This document shows positions 50,056-60,371 of a stretch of DNA of 64,000 nt, piece by piece. Within the stretch, counting starts at the first letter, position 1. The number at the start of each line of letters is the position of its first letter. Source of the stretch: [Clostridium] aerotolerans DSM 5434 (lineage in GTDB: Bacteria > Bacillota > Clostridia > Lachnospirales > Lachnospiraceae); assembly GCF_000687555.1 (NCBI RefSeq), contig NZ_JHWJ01000015.1, positions 84,998 to 148,997 on the forward strand, read 5' to 3'. The position numbers were made by a program, and so were the translations under genes. The notes beneath the pieces are model-generated. The model searched no databases, was not told where the DNA came from, and saw nothing but the letters and a program-made list of their open reading frames with translations.

Positions 50056-50991
50056 ATGAATCAGGCATATTTATTTGTTCATTTTAAAGAAAAAGAAACC
50101 CCGGACGGAGAACAGGTATACTTTTCATTAAGCCGTGATGGCTTTCACTGGGAAGAGTTAAACAAAGGCAAACCAATTCTCACCAGTACCATTGGAGAAC
50201 AGGGCGTCAGAGATTTTACCATCTTACGAAAGGAAGACGGAACTTACCTGATTCTGGCCACTGATTTAAGTCTTGCCAGAAATTTTAAAACAAAATATAA
50301 AGGAAGCTGGGACGAAGTCAGCAGACACGGAAGCAGGTCACTGATACTCTGGCAGTCTCCGGATCTGGTTCACTGGTCAGAACCAAGGTTTATTTCCTTT
50401 CAGGATGAACCCTTTGGCTGCGTATGGGCACCTGATATTATAAGGGATGAGAAAACAGGAGAATACATCATTCACTGGTCTTCTTCCCATGCCTCAAACA
50501 ATTATGGCCCTAAGAAAATATATGGTACAAGGACCAGGGACTTTGAGCATTTCACACCTCCGTTCGTACTCTATGAAAGAAACGAAATCGGAATTATCGA
50601 TTCCGCCATGTATGAAGAAGACGGCAGCTATTATCTTTTCGTAAAAAGCGAGGCAGACCCGGAATCCGTAATTTTATTAAATTCCCATTCCATTACCGGT
50701 CCCTTCACTCCTATGAAAGAATTTATAGAAGAGATGAAAAAGCTGGAACAGGGCCAGTACGAAGCCCCTACTGCATTTCGTACCGAAGATGGCCGCTGGT
50801 GTCTGTTTTTGGATTTTTATGGAACGATTAAGGAAAAACAGGGTTACGTTCCATTTGTTTCTGATGATATCAAAACCGGCCGTTTTATCAGAAGCGATGA
50901 ATCCTTTTTCTTTCCCTACGGCTTTAAGCACGGTACTGTGCTGACTCTCACTCCGGAAGAATACAATCGCTTAAAAAATGCCTTTGTTTAA
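50056..50991 (+). CDS. Glycoside hydrolase family 43-like protein
   Basis: 311 aa five-bladed propeller with no signal peptide. Motifs: YFSLSRDGFHWEEL, VRDFTILRKEDGTYLILATD, SPDLVHWSEP, FGCVWAPDIIRDEKTGEYIIHWS (shown in part), IIDSAMYEEDGSYYLFVKS and YEAPTAFRTEDGRW, matching GH43-type enzymes acting on arabinose/xylose-containing glycans. The Asp of WAPDI and Glu of YEAP are likely catalytic; the N-terminal base Asp is probably in VRDFT. ATG 50056 is 6 nt after GAGG; GTG 50044 is possible. Substrate not determined. Confidence 0.82.
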   Translation: MNQAYLFVHFKEKETPDGEQVYFSLSRDGFHWEELNKGKPILTSTIGEQGVRDFTILRKEDGTYLILATDLSLARNFKTKYKGSWDEVSRHGSRSLILWQSPDLVHWSEPRFISFQDEPFGCVWAPDIIRDEKTGEYIIHWSSSHASNNYGPKKIYGTRTRDFEHFTPPFVLYERNEIGIIDSAMYEEDGSYYLFVKSEADPESVILLNSHSITGPFTPMKEFIEEMKKLEQGQYEAPTAFRTEDGRWCLFLDFYGTIKEKQGYVPFVSDDIKTGRFIRSDESFFFPYGFKHGTVLTLTPEEYNRLKNAFV

Positions 50992-51068
50992 AGAAAAATT
51001 TGGCATAATAAAACCCTCTATTCGGTTTACACTAAATATCGTAACAAACAATGAAGGAGGGTTTATCT

Positions 51069-51239
51069 ATGTTAGTAAACGGAATGAATGAATGTATCGC
51101 ATGTACCATCGACAACTGCGCTTATCACGCAAAAAGAGAGGATTACTGTACCCTTGAAAAAATCAAGGTAGGTACTCATGAAGAAAATCCTACACAAAAA
51201 GAATGCACCGATTGTGAATCATTTAAGAACGAGGCATAA
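51069..51239 (+). CDS. DUF1540 domain protein
   Basis: 56 aa with Cys pattern NECIACTIDNCAYHAKREDYC and TDCESF, the DUF1540 signature (quoted in parts), probably a small metal-binding protein. AAGGAGGG lies 9 nt before ATG 51069. Own terminator follows. Function unknown. Confidence 0.85.
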   Translation: MLVNGMNECIACTIDNCAYHAKREDYCTLEKIKVGTHEENPTQKECTDCESFKNEA

Positions 51240-51266
51240 AAGCCAGATTTAATTTCCTCCTAAGTG

Positions 51267-51312
51267 CGTGTTGCAAAACTATTTTTATCATGGTTTTGCA
51301 GCACGTTCTTTT
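51267..51312 (+). terminator. Terminator after the DUF1540 gene
   Basis: CGTGTTGCAAAAC pairs with GTTTTGCAGCACG (12 of 13 with one G-U) and is followed by TTCTTTTT. Confidence 0.82.
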
Positions 51313-51427
51313 TGTTTTAATTGAAGGTAAGGAAATTGCATACTGCTGCATTTATAACAATTTTCATATGTTATAAGCATTCCGCCAGCAGAACTTTTTT
51401 ATGTAAAATTTGTTTATCTTGTTAGAT

Positions 51428-51451
51428 AAAAAAGAACAGGAGCATTGCTCC
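51428..51451 (-). terminator. Possible terminator of glyA
   Basis: GGAGC/GCTCC hairpin (51439-51451) with six T on the minus strand after a 5-nt gap. A second inverted repeat (TGTGAAATC/GATTTCATA, about 51455-51478) stands between it and the gene. Confidence 0.5.
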
Positions 51452-51508
51452 AGGTATGAAATCAAATAGATTTCACACCATTTTGCAATACTCCCTTTAT
51501 TTTTATAA

Positions 51509-52765
51509 TTAAGATTCGTAAAGAGGATATCTATCACAAATCTTTGTTACTTCGCTTCTGATATAATCAGCTTTATTTTCAAAATCCGTAGCAACCAGCC
51601 AGATGCATTCCGCGATCTTTTCCATGTCCTCTTCCTTTAAGCCTCTGGAAGTAATCGCCGGAGTTCCGATTCTCACACCTGAGGTGACAAACGGGCTTCT
51701 TGGATCATTTGGTACGGAGTTCTTATTTAAGGTCAGATAGACCTCGTCACAGCGGTTCTGAAGCTCTTTACCGGTCACTTCCATGCCTCTTAAGTCGATG
51801 AGCATAAGATGGTTATCCGTTCCTTCAGTAAGAATATGGAATCCCTGTTTGATAAGAGCTGCTGCAAGAGCCTTAGCATTCTTAACCACCTGCTCCTGAT
51901 ACGTTGTAAATTCTGGCTTTAAAGCCTCGCCAAAGCAAACTGCCTTACCAGCGATTACGTGCTCTAACGGTCCGCCCTGAATGCCTGGGAAAATAGCTTT
52001 GTTAAAGTTAAACTTGTCCGCAGCCTCCTGATTTGCCAGAATAAGTCCGCCTCTCGGTCCGCGAAGAGTCTTATGAGTTGTAGTAGTCACTACATCTGCA
52101 TATGGAATTGGGCTGGGATGAAGTCCTGCTGCCACAAGTCCGGCAATATGAGCCATATCAACCATTAAGTAAGCGCCGACCTTATCTGCTACCTCACGGA
52201 AACGTTTAAAATCAATGACTCTTCCGTAAGCACTGGCACCAGCTACGATTAATTTCGGCTTATGCTCTATAGCAAGCCGCTCCATCTCATCATAATCTAA
52301 AAAGCCATCATCCTTGACTCCATAAGGAACAATATTGAAATAAAGACCAGAGAAGTTTACAGGGCTTCCATGAGTCAGATGACCACCGTGGTTTAAGTTC
52401 ATGCCCATAACGGTATCGCCTGCCTGAAGCATAGCGAGGAACACTGCCATATTGGCCTGTGCGCCAGAGTGAGGCTGAACATTGGCATAGTCGCATCCAA
52501 ACAGCTTTTTGGCACGCTCTATGGCGATGGTCTCAACAACATCCACTTCCTCACAGCCGCCGTAATAACGCTTTCCTGGATAACCTTCGGCATATTTATT
52601 CGTAAGTACGGAGCCCATTGCCATCATGACCGGTTCTGAAACAATATTTTCCGATGCGATCAGCTCTAAATTTCTTCTCTGACGCGCGCACTCTTTTTCA
52701 ATGGCTTCTCCGACTTCCTTATCGTAGCCGGTAATAAACTTCATTACTTCATTTACCATGTTCAT
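51509..52765 (-). CDS. glyA: Serine hydroxymethyltransferase
   Basis: 418 aa PLP enzyme interconverting serine and glycine with tetrahydrofolate. Motifs: [53 protein letters not shown] and the PLP lysine in [18 protein letters not shown] 52765 or 52759 are both possible; GAGGG lies close upstream. Monocistronic, no clear riboswitch. Confidence 0.97.
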   Translation of the reverse strand: MNMVNEVMKFITGYDKEVGEAIEKECARQRRNLELIASENIVSEPVMMAMGSVLTNKYAEGYPGKRYYGGCEEVDVVETIAIERAKKLFGCDYANVQPHSGAQANMAVFLAMLQAGDTVMGMNLNHGGHLTHGSPVNFSGLYFNIVPYGVKDDGFLDYDEMERLAIEHKPKLIVAGASAYGRVIDFKRFREVADKVGAYLMVDMAHIAGLVAAGLHPSPIPYADVVTTTTHKTLRGPRGGLILANQEAADKFNFNKAIFPGIQGGPLEHVIAGKAVCFGEALKPEFTTYQEQVVKNAKALAAALIKQGFHILTEGTDNHLMLIDLRGMEVTGKELQNRCDEVYLTLNKNSVPNDPRSPFVTSGVRIGTPAITSRGLKEEDMEKIAECIWLVATDFENKADYIRSEVTKICDRYPLYES

Positions 52766-52844
52766 TCCCTCACATTCCTTTTAAAACTGCCACTTTTGTA
52801 TTTTGGTCGATTATATAGCTACTTGCCAATTATGTCAAGGCTTT

Positions 52845-54563
52845 CTATGATTCCTTGGCAATCTTATAGTTTTTTATAACGATCTGCAGGGATTTGTTCC
52901 CGTTGTACTCATTGACAGCCGGATAATAGATCACATCGATCTTACGGCTGTCTGACAACTCATGAAGAAAAGATTCCCCGTCTGCAAAAAGCAGGCCGTC
53001 CATTGGCATTCCTTTCTCAGAGGCGAGAGAGAATTTCACCACATTTCTATTTTTCCCCATCACCCTTACACTTCGGATTGCCAATCCTTTTTGTGCAAAC
53101 AGGGGCTTTTCATTTCCCTGTCCAAATGGCTCCAAAAGATCCAGCTCTTCAATCAAAGGCTCATTTATGTATTCCAGCGGCATGGGAACATCGATCCAGA
53201 TCTTTTTAATGAAATCCTCTTCTCCCAGCTTTGCATTTTCATTTAGGCGGCGGCGGAACTCATCCACATTCTCTTTCTTAAGAGACAGCCCTGCTGCCAT
53301 TGGGTGACCTCCAAACTTTGAAAAGAGCTCCTTTACCTCGACCAGTGCGTCAAACATATGGTACGTCTCAATGGAGCGACCGGAACCCTTTACCCCTTCC
53401 TCTCCGTCTGTCAGGACAAAGGCTGGCTTCTGATACTGCTCTCTCAATCGCCCTGCTATGATTCCAGCCAGGGATTCATGACAGGAAGGCAAATATACCA
53501 CAAGCACCTTATGGTCCGTGTATAAGGCTTCTACCTGCTCTACGGCCTCTTCTGTCCCCTGCCTTGTCATAGTCTTTCTCTGGTCATTTAAATCCTTTAA
53601 TTCCAGTGCCATGCGGTCCGCTTCCTCTTCACTCTCGCTTAAAAGAAGGGACAGAGCAAGCTTTGCCGTATGAAGACGCCCTCCTGCATTCAGACACGGG
53701 CCGATCACAAAGCCAATCTGATAGGCTGTTATATTATTCTCATCCAGATTATTTTTTTCAATCAGCTTTCTAAGACCAAGGCTTTTTGTCTGCCCCATCC
53801 GCTTTAAACCTTCCTTTACGATGATCCGGTTCTCATCCTGCAGCTTCATCACATCTCCAACCGTAGCTATGGCGGCAAACTCCAGCATTTCCAGCCATTT
53901 CTCCTGGGAAATGGAATATGCTTCATACAGAGCCTGCACCAGCTTATAAGCCACCAGCCCGCCGCAGATTTCCGGATAAGGGTAATGACAGTCCATCTGC
54001 TTTGGATTGATAATCGCATCCGCAGGAGGAAGAATCTCCACTCCCTCTTCCTTCATAATGTCATGATGATCCGTAATCAGTACCGTAAGCCCTAACTCCT
54101 TGGCAAGACGGATCTGGGCAGTTGCAGCGATTCCATTGTCACAGGTCAAAATGGTATCGATCCCATCCTCAGCCGCCTGACGGATAATGGATTCGTTGAT
54201 TCCGTAGCCATCCCGGATGCGGTCCGGAATCTCGTAGTCGGCATAAGCCCCAATTTCTTTTAGGGCACGGTATAACAAATAGGTAGAGCAGACTCCGTCA
54301 ATGTCATAATCCCCTACAATGCGGATTCTTTTTCCCTCACGGACCTTTTCCTTTATAATTGCAACCGTCAATTCCATATCCTTTAACAGATAAGGATTAT
54401 ATAAATCCTTTAATCCGCCTTTTAAATATTTCTCCACGGACTCCGTTCCCACCACGTCCCGGTTTCGTATGATTCTGGCCGTTACCGGAGATATGCCATG
54501 GCACTCTGCCATCTCCTGAAAATCAGCCCGTTTCGTCTGTAGCATCCATCTTTCTGCTGCCAT
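52845..54563 (-). CDS. recJ: Single-stranded-DNA-specific exonuclease RecJ
   Basis: 572 aa 5'-3' exonuclease. The DHH domain has IVGDYDIDGVCSTYLLYRAL, TCDNGIAATAQI and LLITDHHD-like VLITDHHDIM; GFVIGPCLNAGGRL follows; DHHA1 has GSGRSIETYHMF and KFGGHPMAAGLSLK. An OB-fold end is present (residues about 455-570). Full length. Confidence 0.95.
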   Translation of the reverse strand: MAAERWMLQTKRADFQEMAECHGISPVTARIIRNRDVVGTESVEKYLKGGLKDLYNPYLLKDMELTVAIIKEKVREGKRIRIVGDYDIDGVCSTYLLYRALKEIGAYADYEIPDRIRDGYGINESIIRQAAEDGIDTILTCDNGIAATAQIRLAKELGLTVLITDHHDIMKEEGVEILPPADAIINPKQMDCHYPYPEICGGLVAYKLVQALYEAYSISQEKWLEMLEFAAIATVGDVMKLQDENRIIVKEGLKRMGQTKSLGLRKLIEKNNLDENNITAYQIGFVIGPCLNAGGRLHTAKLALSLLLSESEEEADRMALELKDLNDQRKTMTRQGTEEAVEQVEALYTDHKVLVVYLPSCHESLAGIIAGRLREQYQKPAFVLTDGEEGVKGSGRSIETYHMFDALVEVKELFSKFGGHPMAAGLSLKKENVDEFRRRLNENAKLGEEDFIKKIWIDVPMPLEYINEPLIEELDLLEPFGQGNEKPLFAQKGLAIRSVRVMGKNRNVVKFSLASEKGMPMDGLLFADGESFLHELSDSRKIDVIYYPAVNEYNGNKSLQIVIKNYKIAKES

Positions 54564-54645
54564 GTTTCTTATTCTCCCTGTCAGCCGGAGATTCCCGGCT
54601 TTTCTTTCTCTTTCTGTGATCGTAGCAAAATTCGTTAAATAATAC

Positions 54646-55398
54646 CTAGTAAATCCCGAAAAGCTTCTCTCCCCAGTTTGATAACGCCTTTCGTCTCTCT
54701 ATGTAATCCGGCAGTTCATGAGCCACCACACTCCAAAACTGCCTGGAATGATTCATATGGAAGCGGTGGGCCAGTTCATGGACCACCACATAATCCGCAA
54801 GCTCCTCCGGAAGAAGGACAAGCCGCCAGTTAAAATTTAGATTTCCCTTTCCGCTGCAGCTTCCCCAACGGGTGGCCTGATCCCGAATGGCAATTCTTTC
54901 GTAATCAACCTTCATCTTACTGGCCCACCATGCCGTCTTTTCTTCCAGATATGTTTTTGCCCGTTTCCGATACCAGAGCTTTAATGCTTCCCTGATTCTT
55001 GCTTCATATTCCGGTTCCTCACTTATAGATGTGACAGTGACCAAAATCCCTTCTTTTGTCTCCCGGACAGCATCCTTCTTTTTTAACGGGTCCTCTGATA
55101 CAAGAAGGAGTACACTGGTTCCAAAAAGCAGAACAGAGGCGCCGTGAACAAAGTGAAATTCCTTCTTCTCACCCAATTTTATATGTATTTTCCACAATTG
55201 CTTATAAATCCAGTCCATGTTATCCACAACCAGACGGTGGCCTGCTGCCGCTGAAACATGATAAGGAAGCCTTACTATCACTTCTCCCTCTTTCGTCACT
55301 GAAACCGCCATGGTCCGCCGTTTGGAAGCAATCATTTTATAATTGCAGATGCTTCCGTCCTGAAACGTTATACTTCCTGTTTCCATATTTCTTATCAC
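54646..55398 (-). CDS. YgjP-like (M48-type) metallopeptidase
   Basis: 250 aa. The zinc-binding signature YVVVHELAHRFHMNHSRQFW lies near residue 200, with WGSCSGKGNLNFNWRL before it, as in the YgjP/DUF45 family. No signal peptide. Possibly acts in protein quality control or on DNA-protein crosslinks by analogy with related SprT proteins; not established. The start (GTG 55398 or an internal ATG four codons later) is uncertain. Confidence 0.88.
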   Translation of the reverse strand: MIRNMETGSITFQDGSICNYKMIASKRRTMAVSVTKEGEVIVRLPYHVSAAAGHRLVVDNMDWIYKQLWKIHIKLGEKKEFHFVHGASVLLFGTSVLLLVSEDPLKKKDAVRETKEGILVTVTSISEEPEYEARIREALKLWYRKRAKTYLEEKTAWWASKMKVDYERIAIRDQATRWGSCSGKGNLNFNWRLVLLPEELADYVVVHELAHRFHMNHSRQFWSVVAHELPDYIERRKALSNWGEKLFGIY

Positions 55399-55562
55399 AA
55401 CCTCAATTTCACCCTAACCTCAATCTATTTATAACATGACTGCCATTTTCAGCATCAGCTTTTCTCCGGATTCCTTCTATCATTGGCCCCGGGCTCTCTA
55501 AACACCTTATTATACCATAATATTTAATCTGGTCAAATCTCACGGGTATCCCCAGCCTGCAT

Positions 55563-55592
55563 AAAAAAAGCGGTCAGCTACCCGCCCACCGC
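55563..55592 (-). terminator. Terminator of the Crp/Fnr gene
   Basis: GCGGT/ACCGC stem with GC-rich interior; on the minus strand seven T follow. Confidence 0.65.
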
Positions 55593-55627
55593 CTGACACC
55601 CCATCATACTATGCTCACACAACAATC

Positions 55628-56251
55628 TCACATGCTGCTGTCAGAAATCTCCTTTAACCGCTTCTCATTGAGGATAACATACCCCTTCTCCTTCGCAATC
55701 AATCCTTCATTGCAAAATTTCTTCATAACATACAGTACATGGCGGTAGCTGACATTTAAATATTCCGATACATCGGTATGGGACAGATTATATTTCCCTC
55801 CCTGCTGATGCTCCAGGATAAAAGACGCCAGTCTCTTTTCCATGGAATAATTTAAGTTTTCACTCATACGGCCGCTTCTTGCCATCAGTTTTTTTGATAT
55901 ATAGGATGCAAAATAAAAGGAAATCAGGGCATCCTCCATACATAACCTTCTTAATTCACGCAAATGGAACTCCAGGCAGACAGTTTCCTCCACCACCTGA
56001 TTTTCCTTAATATAATCCTCTTCACAAAACAGAGACAATTCACCCAGCCAGCTCCCTCCGCTGGCAAAGTCAAGGATGGACCTTCTTCCGTTTTCATGAT
56101 CAATGTAAATCTTTACCGTACCTTTTTGAATGAGATAGCATGTCCCAATGGCTTCACCAACCGTAAAAATATGGTCTCCTTTGGTAAAATGCCGTTCCAC
56201 TCCCAAGGCCCTTAAACGCTCCGGAAAATCGCAAAAACTATCTCCAAACAT
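55628..56251 (-). CDS. Crp/Fnr family regulator (YeiL-like)
   Basis: 207 aa. N-terminal cyclic-nucleotide-binding fold (FTKGDHIFTVGEAIGTCYLI, GTVKIYIDHENGRRSILDF) and a C-terminal winged helix (NLSHTDVSEYLNVSYRHVLY). It has an N-terminal Cys7 but no multi-Cys FNR iron-sulphur motif, so ligand unknown. It is divergent from the YczE-like gene (75 bp between starts), a probable target. Confidence 0.88.
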   Translation of the reverse strand: MFGDSFCDFPERLRALGVERHFTKGDHIFTVGEAIGTCYLIQKGTVKIYIDHENGRRSILDFASGGSWLGELSLFCEEDYIKENQVVEETVCLEFHLRELRRLCMEDALISFYFASYISKKLMARSGRMSENLNYSMEKRLASFILEHQQGGKYNLSHTDVSEYLNVSYRHVLYVMKKFCNEGLIAKEKGYVILNEKRLKEISDSSM

Positions 56252-56325
56252 AAATTATCCCCAATGTGATATTTCTCATATTCAAGCTTACATTCCTATG
56301 GTATCATAATCCCGAGGTGAAAACA

Positions 56326-56964
56326 ATGTACAAATCAAACAGCAAACGAGCAATCATATCCATTTTATTTTTTATACTTTTCGGCTTTGGAGTATCTCTT
56401 CAATTAAAAGCTTCCATCGGCCAAAGCGTGTTAAACGCTCTCGCAGTAACCCTTTCTTACGGCGTAGATTTAAAGGTGGGCACCATATTAAATGTTATAA
56501 ACTCCCTGTTCTTTATCACCTATTTACTCCTCAGGCGTACAAAGCTGAATAAGTCCGATGCCATTCAAATCGTAGCTACCATACTAAACGGATACATCAT
56601 TAATTTCTTCCTGTATCAGGTTTTGGCCTTCTGGAACCCTAACCATTACTATCAAAGAATCATACTCTATTTTACAGGACTGATTTTCGCTTCCATCAGC
56701 CTGGGAGGGGTACTGGCCATTGGAATTATTAAATTTCCACTAGAAAGTCTCTGCCTTACCATCAGTGAAAAATACCATCGGGACTTCAGCAAGATCCGCA
56801 TGGGCTTTGACGTAATATTTTTAGCTGCCACGCTGCTGATTACCTTTCTCATTAAGTCTCCTATGGAAATCCGGGAAGGAACCCTTATCAGCATTCTATT
56901 ATTGTCTCCTTTACTAGGAATATGCTATAATTACTATACTAAAATTTTCAGCCTGGAGGAATGA
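56326..56964 (+). CDS. YczE/YyaS/YitT-like membrane protein
   Basis: 212 aa with five to six hydrophobic helices. FGFGVSLQLKASIGQSVLNAL and VGTILNVINSLFFITYLLL match the YczE/YitT-type DUF family (shown in parts). Function unknown; transport of a small solute is guessed for relatives. ATG 56326 has GAGGTG upstream; the frame to 56266 overlaps the regulator's promoter. It is followed 4 bp later by a HAD phosphatase gene, so the two form an operon. Confidence 0.8.
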   Translation: MYKSNSKRAIISILFFILFGFGVSLQLKASIGQSVLNALAVTLSYGVDLKVGTILNVINSLFFITYLLLRRTKLNKSDAIQIVATILNGYIINFFLYQVLAFWNPNHYYQRIILYFTGLIFASISLGGVLAIGIIKFPLESLCLTISEKYHRDFSKIRMGFDVIFLAATLLITFLIKSPMEIREGTLISILLLSPLLGICYNYYTKIFSLEE

Positions 56965-56968
56965 TCCC

Positions 56969-57640
56969 ATGTATGAGATATACTTACTTGATTTAGACAA
57001 CACGTTACTAGACTTTGACGCCGCTGAAACAAATAGCTTTCATACTCTCTTAAAATCTTATGAGATCCCTTATGAGGAGGAGCTATTTACTCAATATAAA
57101 AAAATCAACAAAAATTTCTGGTCTCTATTGGAGCAGGGAAAGGTAGACAAGGATACCGTCCGGACCGGTCGTTTCAAGGAATTTTTCGGTTCCTTACAAA
57201 TGTCCGTTGATGCCGAGGAAGCGGAAATGAGATTTCAAAGCTACTTAAGCGACGGCGCAGAGATGATGCCCCACGCCAAGGAAACTCTTGTCCGCTTAAA
57301 AGAATCCGGCAAAAAAATATATTCCGCCTCAAACGGAGTATACGAAACCCAGATCAAGCGTTTGCAGACCGCAGGCCTATACCATTTCTTTGAAGACATG
57401 TTCGTATCAGAAAAAATAGGCTTTGAAAAGCCAGATAGAAATTTCTTTGATTACTGTTTTGAACATATCAGGGACTTTGATCCATCTAAAACCATTATGG
57501 TGGGAGACAGTCTCACATCAGACATTCAGGGCGCTTTAAATTCCGGCATTGATTCCTGCCTGTACGCACCGAAAGGAGGCAGTCAGACGGCAAAAGCCAC
57601 CCACACCATTACAGACTTAAATGAACTTCTATCCCTTTAG
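56969..57640 (+). CDS. YjjG-family HAD pyrimidine nucleotidase
   Basis: 223 aa. HAD motif I LLDLDNTLLDFD (nucleophile Asp8), motif II SASNG, motif III Lys in GFEKPDRNFF and motif IV MVGDSLTSDIQGA. The cap and the DFDAAE start match YjjG/YfnB, which remove non-canonical pyrimidine nucleotides in relatives. The ribosome site is in the end of the previous gene. The 3' end overlaps the convergent serine hydrolase gene by 12 bp. Confidence 0.88.
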   Translation: MYEIYLLDLDNTLLDFDAAETNSFHTLLKSYEIPYEEELFTQYKKINKNFWSLLEQGKVDKDTVRTGRFKEFFGSLQMSVDAEEAEMRFQSYLSDGAEMMPHAKETLVRLKESGKKIYSASNGVYETQIKRLQTAGLYHFFEDMFVSEKIGFEKPDRNFFDYCFEHIRDFDPSKTIMVGDSLTSDIQGALNSGIDSCLYAPKGGSQTAKATHTITDLNELLSL

Positions 57641-58486
57641 GGCAGGGTAAAATCTCCCCTCCAGGGCCAGATACTGATCTAACATCAACCGGCTTACCCT
57701 TGCACCGAACATGGTGGCAGAATGAGCCGGATAATACATGGCATCGGAAAACTCTTTATGAAACATGACGATAACGTAAGGTCCATAAGGAGTAAATACG
57801 ATGCCTCCATCATTTCTGCACGCATCCATGCTGCCACTTTTGGAGGCAACGGTTATCAGAACATCGTCTGTATTATCGCTGTCCATAAAATATGGAGGAA
57901 AATCCTTCGTAATCATGGATTGATACTGCTGCTTCTTTAATATCTCAAGCATCTGTCTGTCAGCTTCCGGACTTATGAGTTCTCCCTTCACCAACCGCAC
58001 AAAGATACTGGCATAATCCCTTGGGGTACTGGTCCCAAGTCTCTCATACTGGTCAAAATGAATGGGATTATGCAGCACCGTATCCATGGAACCAAGTCTC
58101 CTGATACATTGGTTAATCCTATCTAATCCCAGGTAGTCGATCATCATATTGGTGGCAACGTTATCGCTGACAATCATCATAAAGGTGGCGGCATCCTTAA
58201 CCCGCAGGAGAGCACCAGGCTCTAATGTCCCCAGCACACCGCTTCCATCCACCCAGTGCTCCTTCTTATATTCAATCTGATCCTCCAGACAAGCCCTTCC
58301 CTTCTCCGCTTCCCAAAACAGACAGGCCAATATCCATGTCTTAATGGCACTGGCTGTTTCAAAGGTCTCATCCGCCTTAATCTGGATCACAGTCCCACGA
58401 AGATCATCGAGATAGATTCCCATGACTCCATCATAGCTTTTAATCTCCGCTTCAATCCTCTTCTCCAAGGTAAGCCTTACATCCAT
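57629..58486 (-). CDS. Class A beta-lactamase-fold serine hydrolase, no signal peptide
   Basis: 285 aa. SxxK Ser46-Lys49 (TASAIKTW), SDN 107-109 (VSDNVATN) and KSG 216-218 in place of KTG. A TSTP segment near 152 follows the omega-loop region; the usual Glu166 partner is not clear. There is no signal peptide, so it should be cytosolic, which is odd for a beta-lactamase. It ends the minus-strand run oppABCDF-ykfC-this gene, 33 bp after the NlpC/P60 stop. A D,D/L,D-peptidase or esterase acting on imported muropeptides is plausible. AAGGGAGGG is 5 nt before ATG 58486. Confidence 0.85.
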   Translation of the reverse strand: MDVRLTLEKRIEAEIKSYDGVMGIYLDDLRGTVIQIKADETFETASAIKTWILACLFWEAEKGRACLEDQIEYKKEHWVDGSGVLGTLEPGALLRVKDAATFMMIVSDNVATNMMIDYLGLDRINQCIRRLGSMDTVLHNPIHFDQYERLGTSTPRDYASIFVRLVKGELISPEADRQMLEILKKQQYQSMITKDFPPYFMDSDNTDDVLITVASKSGSMDACRNDGGIVFTPYGPYVIVMFHKEFSDAMYYPAHSATMFGARVSRLMLDQYLALEGRFYPALKG

Positions 58487-58519
58487 AGTACCCTCCCTTT
58501 TCATCCCTGACAGTAAATA

Positions 58520-59410
58520 CTAAAATATACTTCCTGATGCATACCAGCTTTCTTCCAAATCTGCCCGGTAATACGGGGAAGCCGGGTCAAAGCTGTTAAT
58601 CACAACACCGCTGTTTCCTACCTTAGCCGTGGCGTGGATATAAGCACAATCTCCTAAATACATGGCAATATGACCGGGAAAATACATGAGATCGCCAGGA
58701 AGCATAGCGTTCTTTGGTATTTCATGAACCGGAAACCCTTCTTCTATCCTGGCATCCCGGTAAATCAGGATTCCATTTAACAAATAGCTTTCCGAAGTGA
58801 GACCGGAGCAGTCCAGCCCAAGGGTAGACCTCCCTCCCCATCTATACTGGGTCCCCATATATTCCAGGGCAGTTTCCGTTACTGACCTTCGAAAATCCAT
58901 CTCATCCACAATTTCACTCTGAGGAAGGATTTCCGTCCACAGATAGGACTGGGAAAATTCCTTTTCCCTTAAATACTGATCTCTTATGTATCCAATCTCA
59001 CCGGATAGAAGCTCTGCTTTCACCCAGCCCTCTTTTTCCGAATCAGGACCAAGTACCTTTATGAGAGCTCCTTTTGCCAGGCTGGCAAGCCGTACCCCCT
59101 GGACTTTGGGAATAGAAAGAACATCTACATACCTTCCGTTCACCACCATGAGCCTGCTATCTTCATAGGCTTTCATCTCTTCCAGGCTAAGAAGGAACAA
59201 CTCATCCTGTTTTACAAACCCGGGATATGCATAAAAGGTAACAACCGGATAAAACCCATTGATCGGCTCTCCTGTAATCCTTATCCCCATTCCGTAAAGA
59301 AGCTCATCTCCAATGGCCGAGATTGTCTCTCTGGCCTTATTCTTCTTCGTTTCCTCCGGTTTATCCCATAAGGTAACCACTGGCAACAAAGCCACTCCAT
59401 ACTGCTTCAT
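58520..59410 (-). CDS. YkfC-like NlpC/P60 peptidase, cytosolic
   Basis: 296 aa. Two SH3b-like domains (about 5-145, LLPVVTLWDKPEETKKN and VLSIPKVQGVRLASLA) precede an NlpC/P60 domain with Cys201 (LGLDCSGLT), His247 (FPGHIAMYLG) and His259 (YIHATA). Layout and lack of signal peptide match YkfC, the gamma-D-glutamyl-L-diamino-acid endopeptidase of cell-wall recycling. ATG 59410 has GGGAGG 6 nt upstream; the long open frame upstream lies inside oppF. It lies directly after a peptide transporter. Confidence 0.9.
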   Translation of the reverse strand: MKQYGVALLPVVTLWDKPEETKKNKARETISAIGDELLYGMGIRITGEPINGFYPVVTFYAYPGFVKQDELFLLSLEEMKAYEDSRLMVVNGRYVDVLSIPKVQGVRLASLAKGALIKVLGPDSEKEGWVKAELLSGEIGYIRDQYLREKEFSQSYLWTEILPQSEIVDEMDFRRSVTETALEYMGTQYRWGGRSTLGLDCSGLTSESYLLNGILIYRDARIEEGFPVHEIPKNAMLPGDLMYFPGHIAMYLGDCAYIHATAKVGNSGVVINSFDPASPYYRADLEESWYASGSIF

Positions 59411-59438
59411 GAATAACCTCCCTAAGAGTTTCTTTTCT

Positions 59439-60371
59439 CTATCCTTCGTACATCCTCTTATATTCTCCTGCTTCCTTCCGGTTTGCAAGGACATAATGGC
59501 CAGGCCGTATCTCCTGCCAAAATGGCTTATCCTCCCCGTATTCATGCACAGACGGATCGTAAATAAGAAGCTTTTTCTCCTTTTCCCGCCTAGGGTCCGG
59601 CATAGGAATGGCCGAAAGAAGAGCTCTTGTATATGGATGCATGGCGTGAGTGACCAGCTCCTCAGTTTCTGCCATCTCCACAATCTCCCCTTTCCGGATC
59701 ACTGCAATCCGGTTCGTAATAAACCGCATGACAGATAAATCATGGGCAATAAAAAGATAGGTAATCTGCCGTTTCTTCTGCATATCTGCCAGCAAGTTTA
59801 TAATCTGTGCCCTGATAGAAACATCCAGTGCGGAAATAGGTTCATCAGCCACGATAAATTCCGGATTCATAATCAAAGCCCTGGCAATTCCGATACGCTG
59901 TCTCTGGCCCCCGGAAAATTCATGGGGAAAGCGGCAGGCAAATTCAGGGAGAAGACCTACATCCTTTAAAGCCTGCTGCACCTTATTTTTCCGTTCCATT
60001 TCATCCATCCCTTTTTCCAGATTTAAAAGCCCCTCGCTGACAATATAGTCCACCTTGGCCCTTTCATTTAAGGAGGCTAAAGGATCCTGAAATATCATCT
60101 GGATTTCCCTCATCACTCTCTGGTCCAGCTCCGGCAGAATAGGGCCGTTAATTTTTTCTCCTTTATAAAGAATGTCTCCGCCTGAGGTCTTTATGATGCG
60201 CATGATCGCCCTGCCAATGGTAGTTTTTCCAGAACCCGATTCTCCTACCAGCCCGAAGGTCTCTCCCTTATATATTTTAAAGTTTACATTTTTTACCGCA
60301 TCATACTTTTTCCGGTGCTCTCCAAAGGTCACATTTAAATTCTTTACATCCAATAATACTTCCCGTTCCAT
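59439..60371 (-). CDS. oppF: Peptide ABC transporter ATP-binding protein (OppF/DppF)
   Basis: 310 aa. Walker [15 protein letters not shown], signature [15 protein letters not shown], Walker [13 protein letters not shown], and the oligopeptide C-terminal extension. It overlaps oppD by 1 bp (TGATG). Forms a heterodimer with OppD. Substrate choice among peptides is not given by the ATPase. Confidence 0.93.
   Translation of the reverse strand: MEREVLLDVKNLNVTFGEHRKKYDAVKNVNFKIYKGETFGLVGESGSGKTTIGRAIMRIIKTSGGDILYKGEKINGPILPELDQRVMREIQMIFQDPLASLNERAKVDYIVSEGLLNLEKGMDEMERKNKVQQALKDVGLLPEFACRFPHEFSGGQRQRIGIARALIMNPEFIVADEPISALDVSIRAQIINLLADMQKKRQITYLFIAHDLSVMRFITNRIAVIRKGEIVEMAETEELVTHAMHPYTRALLSAIPMPDPRREKEKKLLIYDPSVHEYGEDKPFWQEIRPGHYVLANRKEAGEYKRMYEG

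Noticed and set aside
59410..59683. N-terminal extension of the NlpC/P60 frame
   Set aside because: It lies inside oppF in another frame; GGGAGG 6 nt before ATG 59410 sets the start.
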